63,592 nt of DNA, from assembly GCF_001434335.1 (NCBI RefSeq), contig NZ_AZFM01000012.1, positions 1-63,592 of the forward strand, given 5' to 3'. Made by a program: the position numbers and the translations under genes. The notes beneath the pieces were generated by a model. The model did not search any database. It saw nothing but the letters and a program-made list of their open reading frames with translations, and was not told where the DNA came from. Of this stretch, positions 46,129 through 59,100 are shown one piece after another. Numbering within the stretch: the stretch's first letter is position 1; each line of letters opens with the position of its first letter. The DNA is from Lactobacillus kalixensis DSM 16043. GTDB lineage: Bacteria > Bacillota > Bacilli > Lactobacillales > Lactobacillaceae.

Positions 46129-48273
46129 ATGAAGAATAACCGGAATCGGCTGTTATCGAATGGCCTTTTCTATATAGTTGTTTTCCTTCTGCTTTTATGG
46201 GGAATCAACTGGGCTCTAGGCGGTTCTAACAATTCAGGTAGCAGTGAAAATATCAGCTATTCACAATTTGTTAAGGATTTACGTCAAGGCAAAGTTAAAA
46301 ACTTTAGCGTTCAACCTGCAAATGGTGTCTACACTGTTTCAGGTACATATAAGCAAGCACAAAAGACTAAGAACCAATCAAACGGCAGTTTTGATTTCTT
46401 CAATGGTAGCTCTAGTCGCGAAGTATCACGTTTCTCAACTACAATGCTTCAAAATGACTCTACCGTTTCTAATGTGCAAGACTTAGCTCAAAAGTCTAAT
46501 GCTAAAATGACTACCCAAGGCGAATCACAATCTGGAAGTTGGATTTCCACAATTGTGATGCTTGTGCCAACTATTTTGTTCATCGTAATGTTATATATGA
46601 TGATGAACCAAAGTGGTGCAGGACGTGGCCAAGGCGGGATTATGAACTTTGGACGCTCCCAAGTTAAACCAGAAGATCCATCAAAGAATAGAGTACGTTT
46701 CTCTGATGTAGCCGGTGAAGAAGAAGAAAAACAAGAATTAGTTGAAGTTGTTGAATTCTTGAAGAACCCTTCAAAATACACTAAGTTGGGTGCCAAGATC
46801 CCATCTGGTGTTCTTCTTGAGGGTCCTCCAGGTACTGGTAAGACCTTACTTGCTCGTGCCGTAGCTGGTGAAGCTAACGTTCCATTTTACTCAATTTCAG
46901 GTTCTGACTTTGTTGAAATGTTCGTTGGTGTTGGTGCCAGTCGTGTACGTGACTTGTTCAATAATGCTAAGAAGAATGCACCAAGTATCATTTTCATCGA
47001 TGAAATTGATGCCATTGGTCGTCGTCGTGGTAACGGCATGGGCGGCGGTAACGATGAACGTGAACAGACTTTGAACCAATTATTGGTTGAAATGGATGGT
47101 TTCGAAGGTGACGAAGGCGTTATCGTTATTGCAGCTACTAACCGTTCAGATGTGTTGGACCCAGCTTTGCTTCGTCCAGGTCGTTTCGACCGTAAGGTAT
47201 TAGTGGGTCGCCCAGATGTCCGCGGTCGTGAAGCTATCTTGAAGGTTCATGCACGTAACAAGCCACTTGCTGATGATGTTGACTTGAAAGAAGTTGCTCG
47301 TCAAACACCAGGTTTTGTAGGTGCGGATTTAGCTAACGTTTTGAATGAAGCTGCTTTAGTTGCTGCTCGTAGAAACGGAACTGAGATTACTGCATCAGAT
47401 ATTGATGAAGCTGAAGATAGAGTAATTGCAGGTCCTGCTAAGAAGGATCGTCTAATTTCTGAAAAAGAAAGAAGACGTGTTGCCTTCCATGAAGCTGGTC
47501 ACTCAATCTGTGGATTAGTCTTAAGTGATTCAAGAACTGTTCGTAAGGTTACTATCGTGCCACGTGGTCGTGCTGGTGGTTACAACATTATGCTTCCAAA
47601 GGACGATCAATTCATTTTGACCAAGAAACAATTATTCGAACAAATTGTTGGTTTGATGGGTGGTCGTGCCGGTGAAGAAGCAACTCTTGGCGACAGATCA
47701 ACTGGTGCTTCTAACGACTTTGAACAAGCAACTCAAATTGCTCACAGCATGGTAGTTAACTATGGTATGACCGATGAATTGGGTATGGTTGAACTTGAAA
47801 AAGAAGGTGAAGCTAACCCATACGGCGTTAAGCCATACAGTGAAGCAACTGCTGCTAAGATTGATGAAGCTGTTAAGAAGATCTTAGATGAAGCTCATGC
47901 TAAGGCAGTAGAGATTGTTAAGGAATACAAGGAAAAGCATCAAATCATTGCTGAAGCTTTGCTTAAGTACGAAACTTTGAACGAAAAGCAAATCCTGAGC
48001 TTGTACAAGACTGGTAAGATGCCAGAAAAAGATGATGACGAGTATCCTAGCGAATCAAAGGCTTCAACTTATGAAGAAGCAAAGGCTGCTGCAGAAAAAA
48101 GAGAAGTCTTAAAGGCTGAAGAAAAAGATAATGAAGAAGCAAATAAAAAAACTGATTCTTTAGAAACTCCTTCAGAAGACAGTCTTGAAGATAAATCAAC
48201 TGAAGCAAAGCAAACTGATTCAGATCAAGCTCCTTCAAATAATGAAGAAAATCAAGATCATCAAGATCAATAA
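46129..48273 (+). CDS. ftsH: ATP-dependent zinc metalloprotease FtsH
   Basis: A 714-residue membrane-anchored AAA+ protease that degrades unassembled membrane and regulatory proteins. Two N-terminal helices (about 8-28 and 135-158) flank an extracellular domain; Walker A GPPGTGKT (about 231-238), Walker [12 protein letters not shown], the SRH region, and zinc motif HEAGH (about 450-454). The C-terminal 60 residues are acidic and low-complexity. The ATG at 46129 has GCGGAGG seven bases upstream; an in-frame ATG at 46114 precedes that RBS. Confidence 0.96.
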   Translation: MKNNRNRLLSNGLFYIVVFLLLLWGINWALGGSNNSGSSENISYSQFVKDLRQGKVKNFSVQPANGVYTVSGTYKQAQKTKNQSNGSFDFFNGSSSREVSRFSTTMLQNDSTVSNVQDLAQKSNAKMTTQGESQSGSWISTIVMLVPTILFIVMLYMMMNQSGAGRGQGGIMNFGRSQVKPEDPSKNRVRFSDVAGEEEEKQELVEVVEFLKNPSKYTKLGAKIPSGVLLEGPPGTGKTLLARAVAGEANVPFYSISGSDFVEMFVGVGASRVRDLFNNAKKNAPSIIFIDEIDAIGRRRGNGMGGGNDEREQTLNQLLVEMDGFEGDEGVIVIAATNRSDVLDPALLRPGRFDRKVLVGRPDVRGREAILKVHARNKPLADDVDLKEVARQTPGFVGADLANVLNEAALVAARRNGTEITASDIDEAEDRVIAGPAKKDRLISEKERRRVAFHEAGHSICGLVLSDSRTVRKVTIVPRGRAGGYNIMLPKDDQFILTKKQLFEQIVGLMGGRAGEEATLGDRSTGASNDFEQATQIAHSMVVNYGMTDELGMVELEKEGEANPYGVKPYSEATAAKIDEAVKKILDEAHAKAVEIVKEYKEKHQIIAEALLKYETLNEKQILSLYKTGKMPEKDDDEYPSESKASTYEEAKAAAEKREVLKAEEKDNEEANKKTDSLETPSEDSLEDKSTEAKQTDSDQAPSNNEENQDHQDQ

Positions 48274-48282
48274 TCAATGAAA

Positions 48283-48310
48283 AATAGGGCCGGTTCGGCT
48301 CTATTTTTTT
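48283..48310 (+). terminator. ftsH terminator
   Basis: A 10-bp stem AATAGGGCCG/CGGCTCTATT (one G-U) with loop GTT and seven Ts. Confidence 0.85.
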
Positions 48311-48328
48311 AGGGGGAATACTTAATAC

Positions 48329-49216
48329 ATGAGCGATTATTTAATTAAAGCAATTGATAAAACAAAGAACTTACGACTTTTGACAATTACTGCTAAAGAT
48401 TTAGTAGCAGAAGCTCAAAAGTGCCACGATACTTGGTCAGCTTCGTCTGCAGTATTGGGTAGAACAATGGTAGCCAGCTTATTACTAGCCGGTGCAGAAT
48501 TAACTGATAAAGAAGAATTAACTGTGCGTCTTTTGGGTAATGGTCCAGTTGGTGCAACAGTTGTAACTGCTAAAGCGGACTTAACTGTTAAAGGCTACGT
48601 TCAAAATCCACATATCGCCTTGCCACCACGAGAAGATGGGCATATTGATGTGAAAAAAGCGGTGGGTCAAGGCTGGCTTGAAGTAACTAAAGACTTGGGA
48701 CTTAAGCAACCTTATACTGGTGAAGTACCAATTGTTTCTGGTGAAATTGCAGAATACTTTGCTTACTACTTGACTAAATCTGAACAAATTCCATCAGCTG
48801 TTGGTTTGTCAGTTTTCGTTAACCCAAATAACACGATTGGAGCTTCTGGTGGTTTCATGCTTCAAGCCTTACCTGGTGCAAGCGATGCTTTGATTGATCA
48901 AACGATTAAGCGCATCAATGCTTTGCCAGCACTATCTAGCTCATTTCTTGACGGGATGACTCCAGAAGATTTGGCAAGAAAGATCTTAGGTACTGATTGC
49001 AAGATTCTAGAAAAAGATGACGTTGCCTTCAAATGTGACTGTTCTAAAGAAAAATACGCTGATATTTTAGCAACTTTGAAAAATAGCCAATTAAAAGATA
49101 TGATTGAGCAAGATCATGGTGCTGAACTTACTTGCAACTTCTGCGGTAATAAATACAACTATAGTGAAGACGAATTGAAAGATATTTTGGCTCAAAAAGA
49201 AGCTGATAACGCTTAA
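48329..49216 (+). CDS. hslO: Hsp33 redox-regulated chaperone
   Basis: A 295-residue cytoplasmic chaperone activated by oxidation. The C-terminal zinc site CDC (about 234-236) and CNFC (about 267-270) has the four conserved Cys; the N-terminal domain (DYLIKAIDKTKNLRLL, GNGPVGATVVTAK, GASGGFMLQALPGA) is typical. ATG behind AGGGGGA, 12 bases away. Standard position after ftsH. Confidence 0.96.
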   Translation: MSDYLIKAIDKTKNLRLLTITAKDLVAEAQKCHDTWSASSAVLGRTMVASLLLAGAELTDKEELTVRLLGNGPVGATVVTAKADLTVKGYVQNPHIALPPREDGHIDVKKAVGQGWLEVTKDLGLKQPYTGEVPIVSGEIAEYFAYYLTKSEQIPSAVGLSVFVNPNNTIGASGGFMLQALPGASDALIDQTIKRINALPALSSSFLDGMTPEDLARKILGTDCKILEKDDVAFKCDCSKEKYADILATLKNSQLKDMIEQDHGAELTCNFCGNKYNYSEDELKDILAQKEADNA

Positions 49217-49248
49217 TTAAGTCCAAAATTAAAGAATTTGCTTTTCTG

Positions 49249-49281
49249 AAGCCCCTATGGTTTTCCATACAGGGCTTTTTT
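49249..49281 (+). terminator. hslO terminator
   Basis: Imperfect stem AAGCCC..TATGG/CCATA..GGGCTT, loop TTTT, six Ts. Confidence 0.8.
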
Positions 49282-49289
49282 GTTACAAT
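49281..49289 (+). promoter_or_regulatory. Extended -10 promoter of dusB-lysS
   Basis: TGTTACAAT overlapping the end of the hslO terminator, 24 bp before dusB. Confidence 0.5.
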
Positions 49290-49312
49290 ATTGGAGTATT
49301 TGAAAGGATGAT

Positions 49313-51976
<2,664 letters not shown>

Positions 51977-52040
51977 CATATTGAAAACCAACAATATATA
52001 TTATTGACACATTAGTATATTTCTTGTTTAATTCTAATAA

Positions 52041-52244
52041 AAAATAGCAGATTTATTTTATGCTCTTCACAGAGTTAGTGTAAACTTTCATTATTCTAGG
52101 CAACATCCAACACATATACATGATGTGTTGGGTGTTGATAAATTATGGCAATATGGTGGCTTAGCCGGAATTGCAAATGATATTGGTTATTTATCTCAGC
52201 ATGCACATGCTTTAAATCCTATTGAAGTGAATATTTATTTCTAA
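52041..52244 (+). pseudogene. C-terminal fragment of an unrecognised protein
   Basis: An open frame of 67 codons between two stops with no in-frame start codon or RBS. The translated text looks like real protein (HPTHIHDVLGVDKLWQYGGL then SQHAHALNPIEVNIYF) rather than random AT-rich translation. I do not recognise the family. It seems to be the tail of a gene whose front was lost, lying just ahead of a second broken gene. Confidence 0.5.
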
Positions 52245-52254
52245 AAGTAATCTT

Positions 52255-52832
52255 ATGAATAAGAAAAAATTGACCTTTTTAATTGGTATTGTAGGTACAG
52301 TTACAGTCTTAGTATGTTTTGTTGGATTTAAGATGTTAAACAATAACGTACACACAATTATAAAAATTTAAACTATTTCTAAAGATTCAGATGATACAAA
52401 AAAAGTAATTCAAATAACCTTTCTACGTATGATGTTCTATCAAATGGCAAACTTAGAGAAGCTTCATCATTTAGCACTAATAAATCAGCAGAAAAAGTTA
52501 CTGTTGATCCAACAATTTTTGATGATTATATAAAGGATCGTCAAGTACATCTAAGAATTATCAAAAGACCTAAGTTAGTTAATCAATATAATCAAAAAAT
52601 TACTGATCCCAATTACTGGAAGCTAATTGAATCAATTGTAAAAAATGTTCATTCAGGTTTATATAGACTAACCCTATTTAAAATTGATAGTAAGCATTAC
52701 TATGCATTCTTTGAGATTAATCAAGGAATTATTGATGGAGGTACGCTATATAGTTACAATCCGAAAGATGATAAATTAATAAAATTAATTGACATAGATC
52801 GTAAGATTGTTGTAAATGTTGGAAAATATTAA
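52255..52832 (+). pseudogene. Broken gene for a membrane-anchored or secreted protein
   Basis: The ATG at 52255 opens 38 codons with a clear N-terminal hydrophobic helix (KKKLTFLIGIVGTVTVLVCF) and stops at TAA 52369-52371. The same frame then reads TISKDSDDTKKVIQI before shifting; from about 52417 another frame runs (LSTYDVLSNGKLREASSF to VVNVGKY) and ends at TAA 52830-52832. So one nonsense change and one frameshift disable it. The intact protein would be about 190 residues. No family recognised; an immunity or surface lipoprotein-like role is only a guess. The hydrophobic helix contains one Cys but no clear lipobox. Confidence 0.65.
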
Positions 52833-52910
52833 TTTAAATATCTTTATGGTAAAAAACTGTTAGTAATCTACCAATAAGGATAGATCATCAACAGCAAAAA
52901 TTATAGAGCC

Positions 52911-52992
52911 GTAATTTGAGGATAATTACTCTCACTTCGAAATGAAGTGGGAGTTTTTCGATGTAAAAAATTTTCGATTTTTTTCAAAAAAA
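52911..52992 (+). repeat. Direct repeat copy B
   Basis: Second copy of the lysS-terminator repeat, lying between the broken gene and the tRNA-Gly promoter. Its hairpin is slightly longer than in copy A. Confidence 0.8.
52928..52957 (+). terminator. Second copy of the lysS-type terminator
   Basis: Stem ACTCTCACTTC/GAAGTGGGAGT (one G-U), loop GAAAT, Ts. Confidence 0.8.
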
Positions 52993-52995
52993 CTA

Positions 52996-53023
52996 TTGCA
53001 ATGTAAAATGTGTTTGCTATAAT
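52996..53023 (+). promoter_or_regulatory. tRNA promoter
   Basis: TTGCAA (52996-53001), 16 bp, TATAAT (53018-53023), 12 bp before tRNA-Gly. Confidence 0.7.
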
Positions 53024-53035
53024 AATAACTGTTCT

Positions 53036-53107
53036 GCGGAAGTAGTTCAGTGGTAGAACACGACCTTGCCATGGTCGGGGTCGCGGGTTCGAATCCCGTC
53101 TTCCGCT
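53036..53107 (+). tRNA. tRNA-Gly (GCC)
   Basis: Complete cloverleaf: acceptor GCGGAAG/CTTCCGC, D-arm AGTTCAGTGGTAGAACA, anticodon loop CTTGCCA with anticodon GCC, T-loop GGTTCGAATCC, discriminator T. CCA is not encoded. Confidence 0.96.
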
Positions 53108-53117
53108 CTAAAGAATG

Positions 53118-53143
53118 AAAGCTCACGACCGTGAGCTTTTTTT
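53118..53143 (+). terminator. Terminator after tRNA-Gly
   Basis: Stem AAGCTCAC/GTGAGCTT, loop GACC, seven Ts. It lies between the two tRNAs, so tRNA-Pro relies on readthrough or a weak internal promoter. Confidence 0.75.
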
Positions 53144-53148
53144 GTACT

Positions 53149-53222
<74 letters not shown>

Positions 53223-53235
53223 TATGTATTTGATG

Positions 53236-53269
53236 AAGAAGCATCTGAATAAGAGGTGCTTCTTTTTTT
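53236..53269 (+). terminator. Terminator after tRNA-Pro
   Basis: Stem AAGAAGCA/TGCTTCTT extended by partial pairing, followed by Ts. Confidence 0.8.
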
Positions 53270-53323
53270 GATAAGTAGTCCTTATTAAAAATAAGTAAAC
53301 TTCTGTCATAAATACATTGTCTT

Positions 53324-53332
53324 TGTTATAAT
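53324..53332 (+). promoter_or_regulatory. Extended -10 promoter of clpC
   Basis: TGTTATAAT, a perfect extended -10, about 85 bp before the ATG. No CtsR or CIRCE operator was seen. Confidence 0.55.
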
Positions 53333-53416
53333 GATACAAATGCTTAAAGCTTTTCAGTTTACAAGCAGTTTGCAATTGATTAGAATATTTAAGCTATTTA
53401 AAAAGGTGGTGTCTGT

Positions 53417-55891
53417 ATGGAAATTTCTTATAGCAATAGTGCCAACCAGGTTTTGGAGATTGCCCGTGAACAGGCGCGCAATTTCCATCACCGCCTCATT
53501 GGTACAGAACATGTTTTATTAGCACTAGTAATTGAATCAGATGGGGATGCAGGGAAGATCTTGCGTTCCTGGAATCTGACACCAACTTCCGTTCGTGAGG
53601 AGATCGAGCGCTATACCGGTTATGGTTCAGCTGCCGATACTGATTACATGGAGATGTCTCCTCGCTTAAATTTGGTGCTTGATTATGCAAAGAGAGCGGC
53701 AGAACAAGGTGGCTATCATGAAATTCAAACTAACCATATTCTTTTGGGATTAGTGGCTAGCCAACAAGTTCTGTCAGCTATGATTTTGAAAAATCAAAAT
53801 GTTGATCTTGAACGTTTAAGACAAGATGTTGAAGACAGCTTGAACCAATACCAAAACTTCGGTGATTCAGAAACTTGGTTGAATAATACACCAGATGGTA
53901 GTAACAAGAAGACCAAAGTATCAACTACTCCTACGTTAGATGATGTTGCAATTAACTTGAATCAGCGCGTAATTGATGGAGAAATTGATCCGGTTATTGG
54001 ACGTGACCGTGAAATTGCTCGTGTAATTCAAATTTTGTCACGTCGAACTAAGAACAATCCAATTTTAATTGGTGAACCAGGTGTCGGTAAGACAGCAGTA
54101 GCCGAAGCAATTGCAACTGAAATTGTGAAGAAGAAGGCTCCGGCCGATCTTCTTGATAAGCGTGTTATGGCTTTGAATATTGCTAATTTGGTTGCTGGTA
54201 CTAAGTACCGCGGCGAATTTGAAGACAGAATGAAAAAGGTCCTCAAGGAAATCGCTAAAGATGGTAAGGTCATTCTTTTTATTGATGAAATGCACACTTT
54301 GATCGGTGCCGGTGGTGCTGAAGGAGCAATCGATGCATCTAATATCTTGAAGCCTTCCTTAGCTCGTGGTGATATCCAAGTGATCGGTGCAACTACTTTT
54401 GATGAATATCAAAAATACATCGAAAAAGATCAAGCTTTAGCTCGTCGTTTTCAACAAGTGCGCTTGAATGAACCATCAAAGGAAGATGCTTTAGCAATTT
54501 TGAATGGTTTAAAGCCAAAATACGAAAAGTTCCACCATGTTAAAATTGATGATTCAAGCTTAGAAGAAGCGATCAACTTGTCAACTCGCTACATTCCAGA
54601 TCGCTATTTGCCAGATAAGGCAATCGATTTGATCGATGAAGCAGCGGCAGCAGTTAAAATTAAGAATAATGCTGGCTCAGACAAGCGCATTCTTGAACTT
54701 GATGAACAAGTGAAGAAAATTATTACGCAAAAAAATGCGGCTGCCGCAAATCAAAACTTTGTCGAAGCAGCTAAATTACAAGATCGTCAAAATGCTTTGA
54801 ACGAGCAACGTGAGCAAATTTCTAACAGTTTAACTGATGGTTCAAGAAAATCAGCTGTTGTTGAACCGGAAGATATTGCTAAGGTCGTCTCAAGTTGGAC
54901 TGGCGTTCCAGTAACTCAAATGAAGACTAACGAAACTCGCCGTTTAGCTCGCCTTGAAGCAATCTTACACGAGCGTGTAATCGGTCAAGATAAAGCTATT
55001 TCAGCAGTTGCGCGTTCTATTCGTCGCAGCAGAAGTGGAATCAAGGACGAACGCCGTCCAATTGGTTCATTCTTATTCTTAGGACCAACTGGTGTTGGTA
55101 AAACTGAACTTGCTAAATCTGTTGCTGCAGCAATGTTTGGCTTAGAAGACAACATGATTCGAATCGACATGTCTGAATACATGGATCAAATTGCTTCAAG
55201 TAAGTTAATTGGTTCAGCTCCAGGCTATGTGGGTTATGAAGAAGGTGGTCAACTTTCAGAACAAGTTCGCCGTCACCCATACTCAGTAGTTTTACTCGAT
55301 GAAGTAGAAAAGGCCCATCCAGATGTCTTTAACTTGCTGCTTCAAGTACTTGATGAAGGTTTCTTAACTGATTCTAAGGGACGCAAGGTTGACTTTAGAA
55401 ATACAATCATTATCATGACTTCTAACTTGGGTTCACGCAGTTTGTTTGAAGATAAGTCTGTTGGCTTTAATGCTGGTAATGAAGATGCTAATAAGGTTCG
55501 TGCTGATAGAATCAAGCAAGCCTTGAAGCAATTCTTCCGTCCAGAATTTTTGAACAGAATTGATGAGACCATTGTCTTTGATGAATTAGATCAAAAGCAA
55601 CTTCGTCAGATAGTTTCACTTTTGACTAATAAACTCGCGGTTCGCTTAAACGAAAAGGGAATTGAATTAAAAGTCTCTCGTGCAGCTCTTGATAAGCTTG
55701 CTAAAGACGGCTTTGATCCAGAAAATGGTGCTCGCCCACTTAGACGTGCGATTCAAAATGAGCTTGAAGATGAAATTGCAACAATGCTGATTAATGGCGA
55801 TCTTAAGAACGGGGATGTTTTGAAGATCGGTGCTAACCGTGGCAAGTTGAAATTCGATATCGATAAAAAACAAGAAAAAGTTAACGCATAA
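53417..55891 (+). CDS. clpC: ATP-dependent Clp protease ATP-binding subunit ClpC
   Basis: An 824-residue AAA+ unfoldase that feeds ClpP and handles damaged proteins. N-terminal double Clp-N repeat (about 1-145), first AAA with GEPGVGKT (about 222-229), UVR/coiled-coil middle (FVEAAKLQDRQNALNEQ), second AAA with GPTGVGKTEL (about 556-565), ClpB-D2-small domain. It has no N-terminal zinc finger, so it is ClpC and not ClpE. ATG behind AAAGGTGGTG. ctsR and mcsAB, which accompany clpC in Bacillus, are absent here. Confidence 0.95.
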   Translation: MEISYSNSANQVLEIAREQARNFHHRLIGTEHVLLALVIESDGDAGKILRSWNLTPTSVREEIERYTGYGSAADTDYMEMSPRLNLVLDYAKRAAEQGGYHEIQTNHILLGLVASQQVLSAMILKNQNVDLERLRQDVEDSLNQYQNFGDSETWLNNTPDGSNKKTKVSTTPTLDDVAINLNQRVIDGEIDPVIGRDREIARVIQILSRRTKNNPILIGEPGVGKTAVAEAIATEIVKKKAPADLLDKRVMALNIANLVAGTKYRGEFEDRMKKVLKEIAKDGKVILFIDEMHTLIGAGGAEGAIDASNILKPSLARGDIQVIGATTFDEYQKYIEKDQALARRFQQVRLNEPSKEDALAILNGLKPKYEKFHHVKIDDSSLEEAINLSTRYIPDRYLPDKAIDLIDEAAAAVKIKNNAGSDKRILELDEQVKKIITQKNAAAANQNFVEAAKLQDRQNALNEQREQISNSLTDGSRKSAVVEPEDIAKVVSSWTGVPVTQMKTNETRRLARLEAILHERVIGQDKAISAVARSIRRSRSGIKDERRPIGSFLFLGPTGVGKTELAKSVAAAMFGLEDNMIRIDMSEYMDQIASSKLIGSAPGYVGYEEGGQLSEQVRRHPYSVVLLDEVEKAHPDVFNLLLQVLDEGFLTDSKGRKVDFRNTIIIMTSNLGSRSLFEDKSVGFNAGNEDANKVRADRIKQALKQFFRPEFLNRIDETIVFDELDQKQLRQIVSLLTNKLAVRLNEKGIELKVSRAALDKLAKDGFDPENGARPLRRAIQNELEDEIATMLINGDLKNGDVLKIGANRGKLKFDIDKKQEKVNA

Positions 55892-55902
55892 GGCGTTTGC
55901 TA

Positions 55903-55931
55903 TTGACAAACACTTTTAAAAATAGTATATT
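55903..55931 (+). promoter_or_regulatory. rpoBC promoter
   Basis: TTGACA (55903-55908), 17 bp, TATATT (55926-55931). It starts a leader of about 170 nt before rpoB. Confidence 0.8.
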
Positions 55932-55961
55932 AGTTGCTGATTTAAAAGGCTGAATTTCAGG

Positions 55962-56030
55962 ATTTTGCTGATCTATTGTCCAGCAAAATGATAAAGACAA
56001 AAACGACAAGTAGTTGTTTTTGTCTTTTTT
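55962..56030 (+). promoter_or_regulatory. rpoB leader hairpins with internal terminator
   Basis: Two hairpins follow the promoter: ATTTTGCTG/CAGCAAAAT with 10-nt loop (55962-55989), then a 12-bp stem AAAGACAAAAAC/GTTTTTGTCTTT with 11-nt loop and T-run (55993-56030). The second has the form of an intrinsic terminator placed between promoter and gene, so rpoBC may be attenuated; it could also end clpC readthrough. Confidence 0.65.
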
Positions 56031-56080
56031 ATACCTAAAATTCATGTTTTTTGATTTTGTAACAGAAATGTAATATTTGC

Positions 56081-56094
56081 TTTCTCTAACAGAA
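56081..56094 (+). repeat. Half of a long-range inverted repeat at the rpoB ribosome-binding region
   Basis: TTTCTCTAACAGAA is the exact reverse complement of 63440-63453, just after the rpoC stop codon. It touches the rpoB Shine-Dalgarno AAAGGA (56093-56098). It can also form a local 5-bp hairpin CTTTC/GAAAG. Confidence 0.6.
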
Positions 56095-56106
56095 AGGATG
56101 TTTTCC

Positions 56107-59100
56107 TTGTTAAACGGACACGTAGTGAATTACGGTAAACACCGGACAAGACGTAGTTTTTCAAAAATTAAAGAAGTTTTGAAGTTACCTAACTTGACCG
56201 ATGTACAAACCCAATCATATAAGTGGTTTCTTGACCAGGGTATTAAAGAAGTCTTCGATGACATTATGCCAATCAGTGACTTCTCAGGTAAGCTTTCATT
56301 AGAATACGTAGGCTACAAATTACAAAAGCCTAAGTACACTGTTGATGAAGCTCGTGATCATGATGCAACTTACGCTGCACCAATGCACGTAACCTTGAAA
56401 TTAACCAACCAAGAAACTGGTGAAATTAAGACTCAAGATGTTTTCTTTGGTGATTTACCATTGATGACTGAATCAGGTTCTTTCATTGTTAACGGTGCTG
56501 AAAGAGTTATCGTTTCTCAATTAGTTAGATCACCTGGTGTATATTACTCAGGCGAATTTGACAAGAACGGTCGTCAAATTTTCGGTACCACAGTTATCCC
56601 AAACCGTGGTGCATGGCTTGAATACGAAACTGACGCAAAGAACGTTTCTTACGTTCGCGTTGACCGTACTCGTAAGCTTCCATTGACTGTTTTAATTAGA
56701 GCAATGGGTCTTGGCTCAGACAGTGAAATTCTTGAAATGTTTGGTCAAAGTGACACTTTGCAATTTACTTTGGATAAGGATGTTCACAAGAACCCTGCTG
56801 ACTCACGTGTAGCAGAAGCTCTTAAGGACATTTACGAACGTCTTCGTCCAGGTGAACCTAAGACTACTGATTCTTCACGTTCACTTTTGTTTGCACGTTT
56901 CTTTGATCCACGTCGTTACGACTTAGCTCCAGTTGGTCGTTACAAGCTTAACAAGAAGCTTTCACTTAAGAACCGTCTTTATGGTCAAACTTTGGCAGAA
57001 ACTTTGGCTGATCCAGACACTGGTGAAATTATCGCTAAGAAGGGTACTGTTGTTACCCACGCTGTTATGGATACTTTGGAAAAGTACCTTGATCGCGATG
57101 ACTTCAAGATGGTAACTTACGAACCTTCAAAAGAAGGCGTTCTTGGCGGCGAACCAATTACTGTTCAAGAAGTTGAAGTATTCTCAAAGGTTAACCCAGA
57201 ACGTGTTGTTAAGCTTATTTCTAACGGTCACATTGATAAAGACGTTAAGAACTTAACTCCTGCAGATGTTTTGGCATCAATCAACTACTTCTTTGTACTT
57301 CAAGATAGTATTGGTACCACTGACGATATCGACCACTTAGGTAACCGTCGTATTCGTCGTGTTGGTGAACTTCTTCAAAACCAATTCAGAATTGGTTTAG
57401 CAAGAATGGAACGTGTTGTTCGTGAAAGAATGTCAATTCAAGATCCTTCAACTGTTACTCCACAACAATTGATCAACATTCGTCCAATTGTTGCAAGTAT
57501 CAAGGAATTCTTTGGTTCATCACAACTTTCACAGTTCATGGACCAACACAACCCATTGAGTGAATTGACTCACAAGCGTCGTATGTCAGCCTTAGGGCCT
57601 GGTGGTTTGACTCGTGATCGTGCCGGTTATGAAGTTCGTGACGTTCACTACACCCACTACGGTCGTTTGTGTCCTATCGAAACTCCAGAAGGTCCTAACA
57701 TCGGTTTGATCAACTCACTTGCTTCATACGCAATTATTAACAAGTACGGTTTCATTGAAACTCCATACCGTCGTGTATCATGGGAAACCCACAAGGTTAC
57801 CGATAAGATCGACTACTTGACTGCCGATGTTGAAGATAACTACATTATCGCTGGTGCCAACACTCCATTGAACGAAGATGGCTCATTTAAGGAAGACCTT
57901 ATCTTAGCTCGTCACAAGGAAGATAACGTCGAAGTTTCACCAGACAAGATTGACTACATGGACGTTATTCCTAAGCAAGTTGTGTCTGTTGCTTCAGCAT
58001 GTATCCCATTCCTTGAAAACGATGACTCAAACCGTGCATTGATGGGTGCCAACCAGCAACGTCAGGCAGCTCCACTTATTAATCCACACAGTTCACTTGT
58101 TGGTACTGGTATGGAATACCGTGCTGCCCACGATTCAGGTGCTGCACCATTAGCTAAGGCTGCTGGTACAGTTGAATATGTTGACGGTAACGAAATTAGA
58201 ATTAGACGTGAAGATGGTACTTTAGACAAGTACATCCTTGAAAAGTACCGTCGTTCAAACAACTCTAAGTCATACAACCAAACTCCTAACGTTAAGAAGG
58301 GTGACAAGGTTGAAGTAGGTGACGTAATTGCCAACGGTCCTACTATGGATCATGGTGAACTTGCATTGGGTCAAAACCCACTTATCGCCTTCATGACTTG
58401 GAACATGTACAACTATGAAGATGCCATCATGCTTTCAGAACGTATGGTTAAGGATGATGTCTACACTTCAATTACTATCGAAGACTTCGAATCAGAAGCT
58501 CGTGATACTAAGCTTGGACCTGAAGAAATCACCCGTGAATTACCAAACGTTGGTGAAGATGCTTTGAAAGATCTTGACGCTGAAGGTATTGTAAGAGTCG
58601 GTGCTGAAGTTCACGATGGCGACATCTTAGTTGGTAAGGTTACTCCAAAGGGTGTAACTGAATTATCAGCTGAAGAACGTTTGCTTCACGCAATCTTTGG
58701 TGAAAAGGCTCGTGAAGTTCGTGATACTTCACTTCGTGTACCACACGGTGGTGGCGGTATCGTTCAAGACGTTAAGGTTTACACTCGTGAAGCTGGCGAT
58801 GAACTTTCACCAGGTGTTAACACTATGGTTCGTGTTTACATTGCCCAAAAGAGAAAGATTCAAGTTGGGGACAAGATGTCAGGTCGTCACGGTAACAAAG
58901 GTACTGTTGCTGCAGTTATGCCTGAAGAAGATATGCCATACTTGCCAGATGGTACTCCAGTAGATATTTGTTTGAACCCAATGGGTGTGCCTTCACGTAT
59001 GAATATCGGACAGCTTCTTGAATTGCACTTAGGTGCAGCTGCTCGTCAATTGGGTATCCACGTTGCTACTCCAGTATTCGATGGTGCTAATGAAGATGAC

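Noticed and set aside
57500-57620. Rifampicin-resistance change in RpoB (His within the MDQ-NPL segment)
   Set aside because: That position varies naturally among Firmicutes; the main resistance positions (Asp, His, Ser) are wild type.
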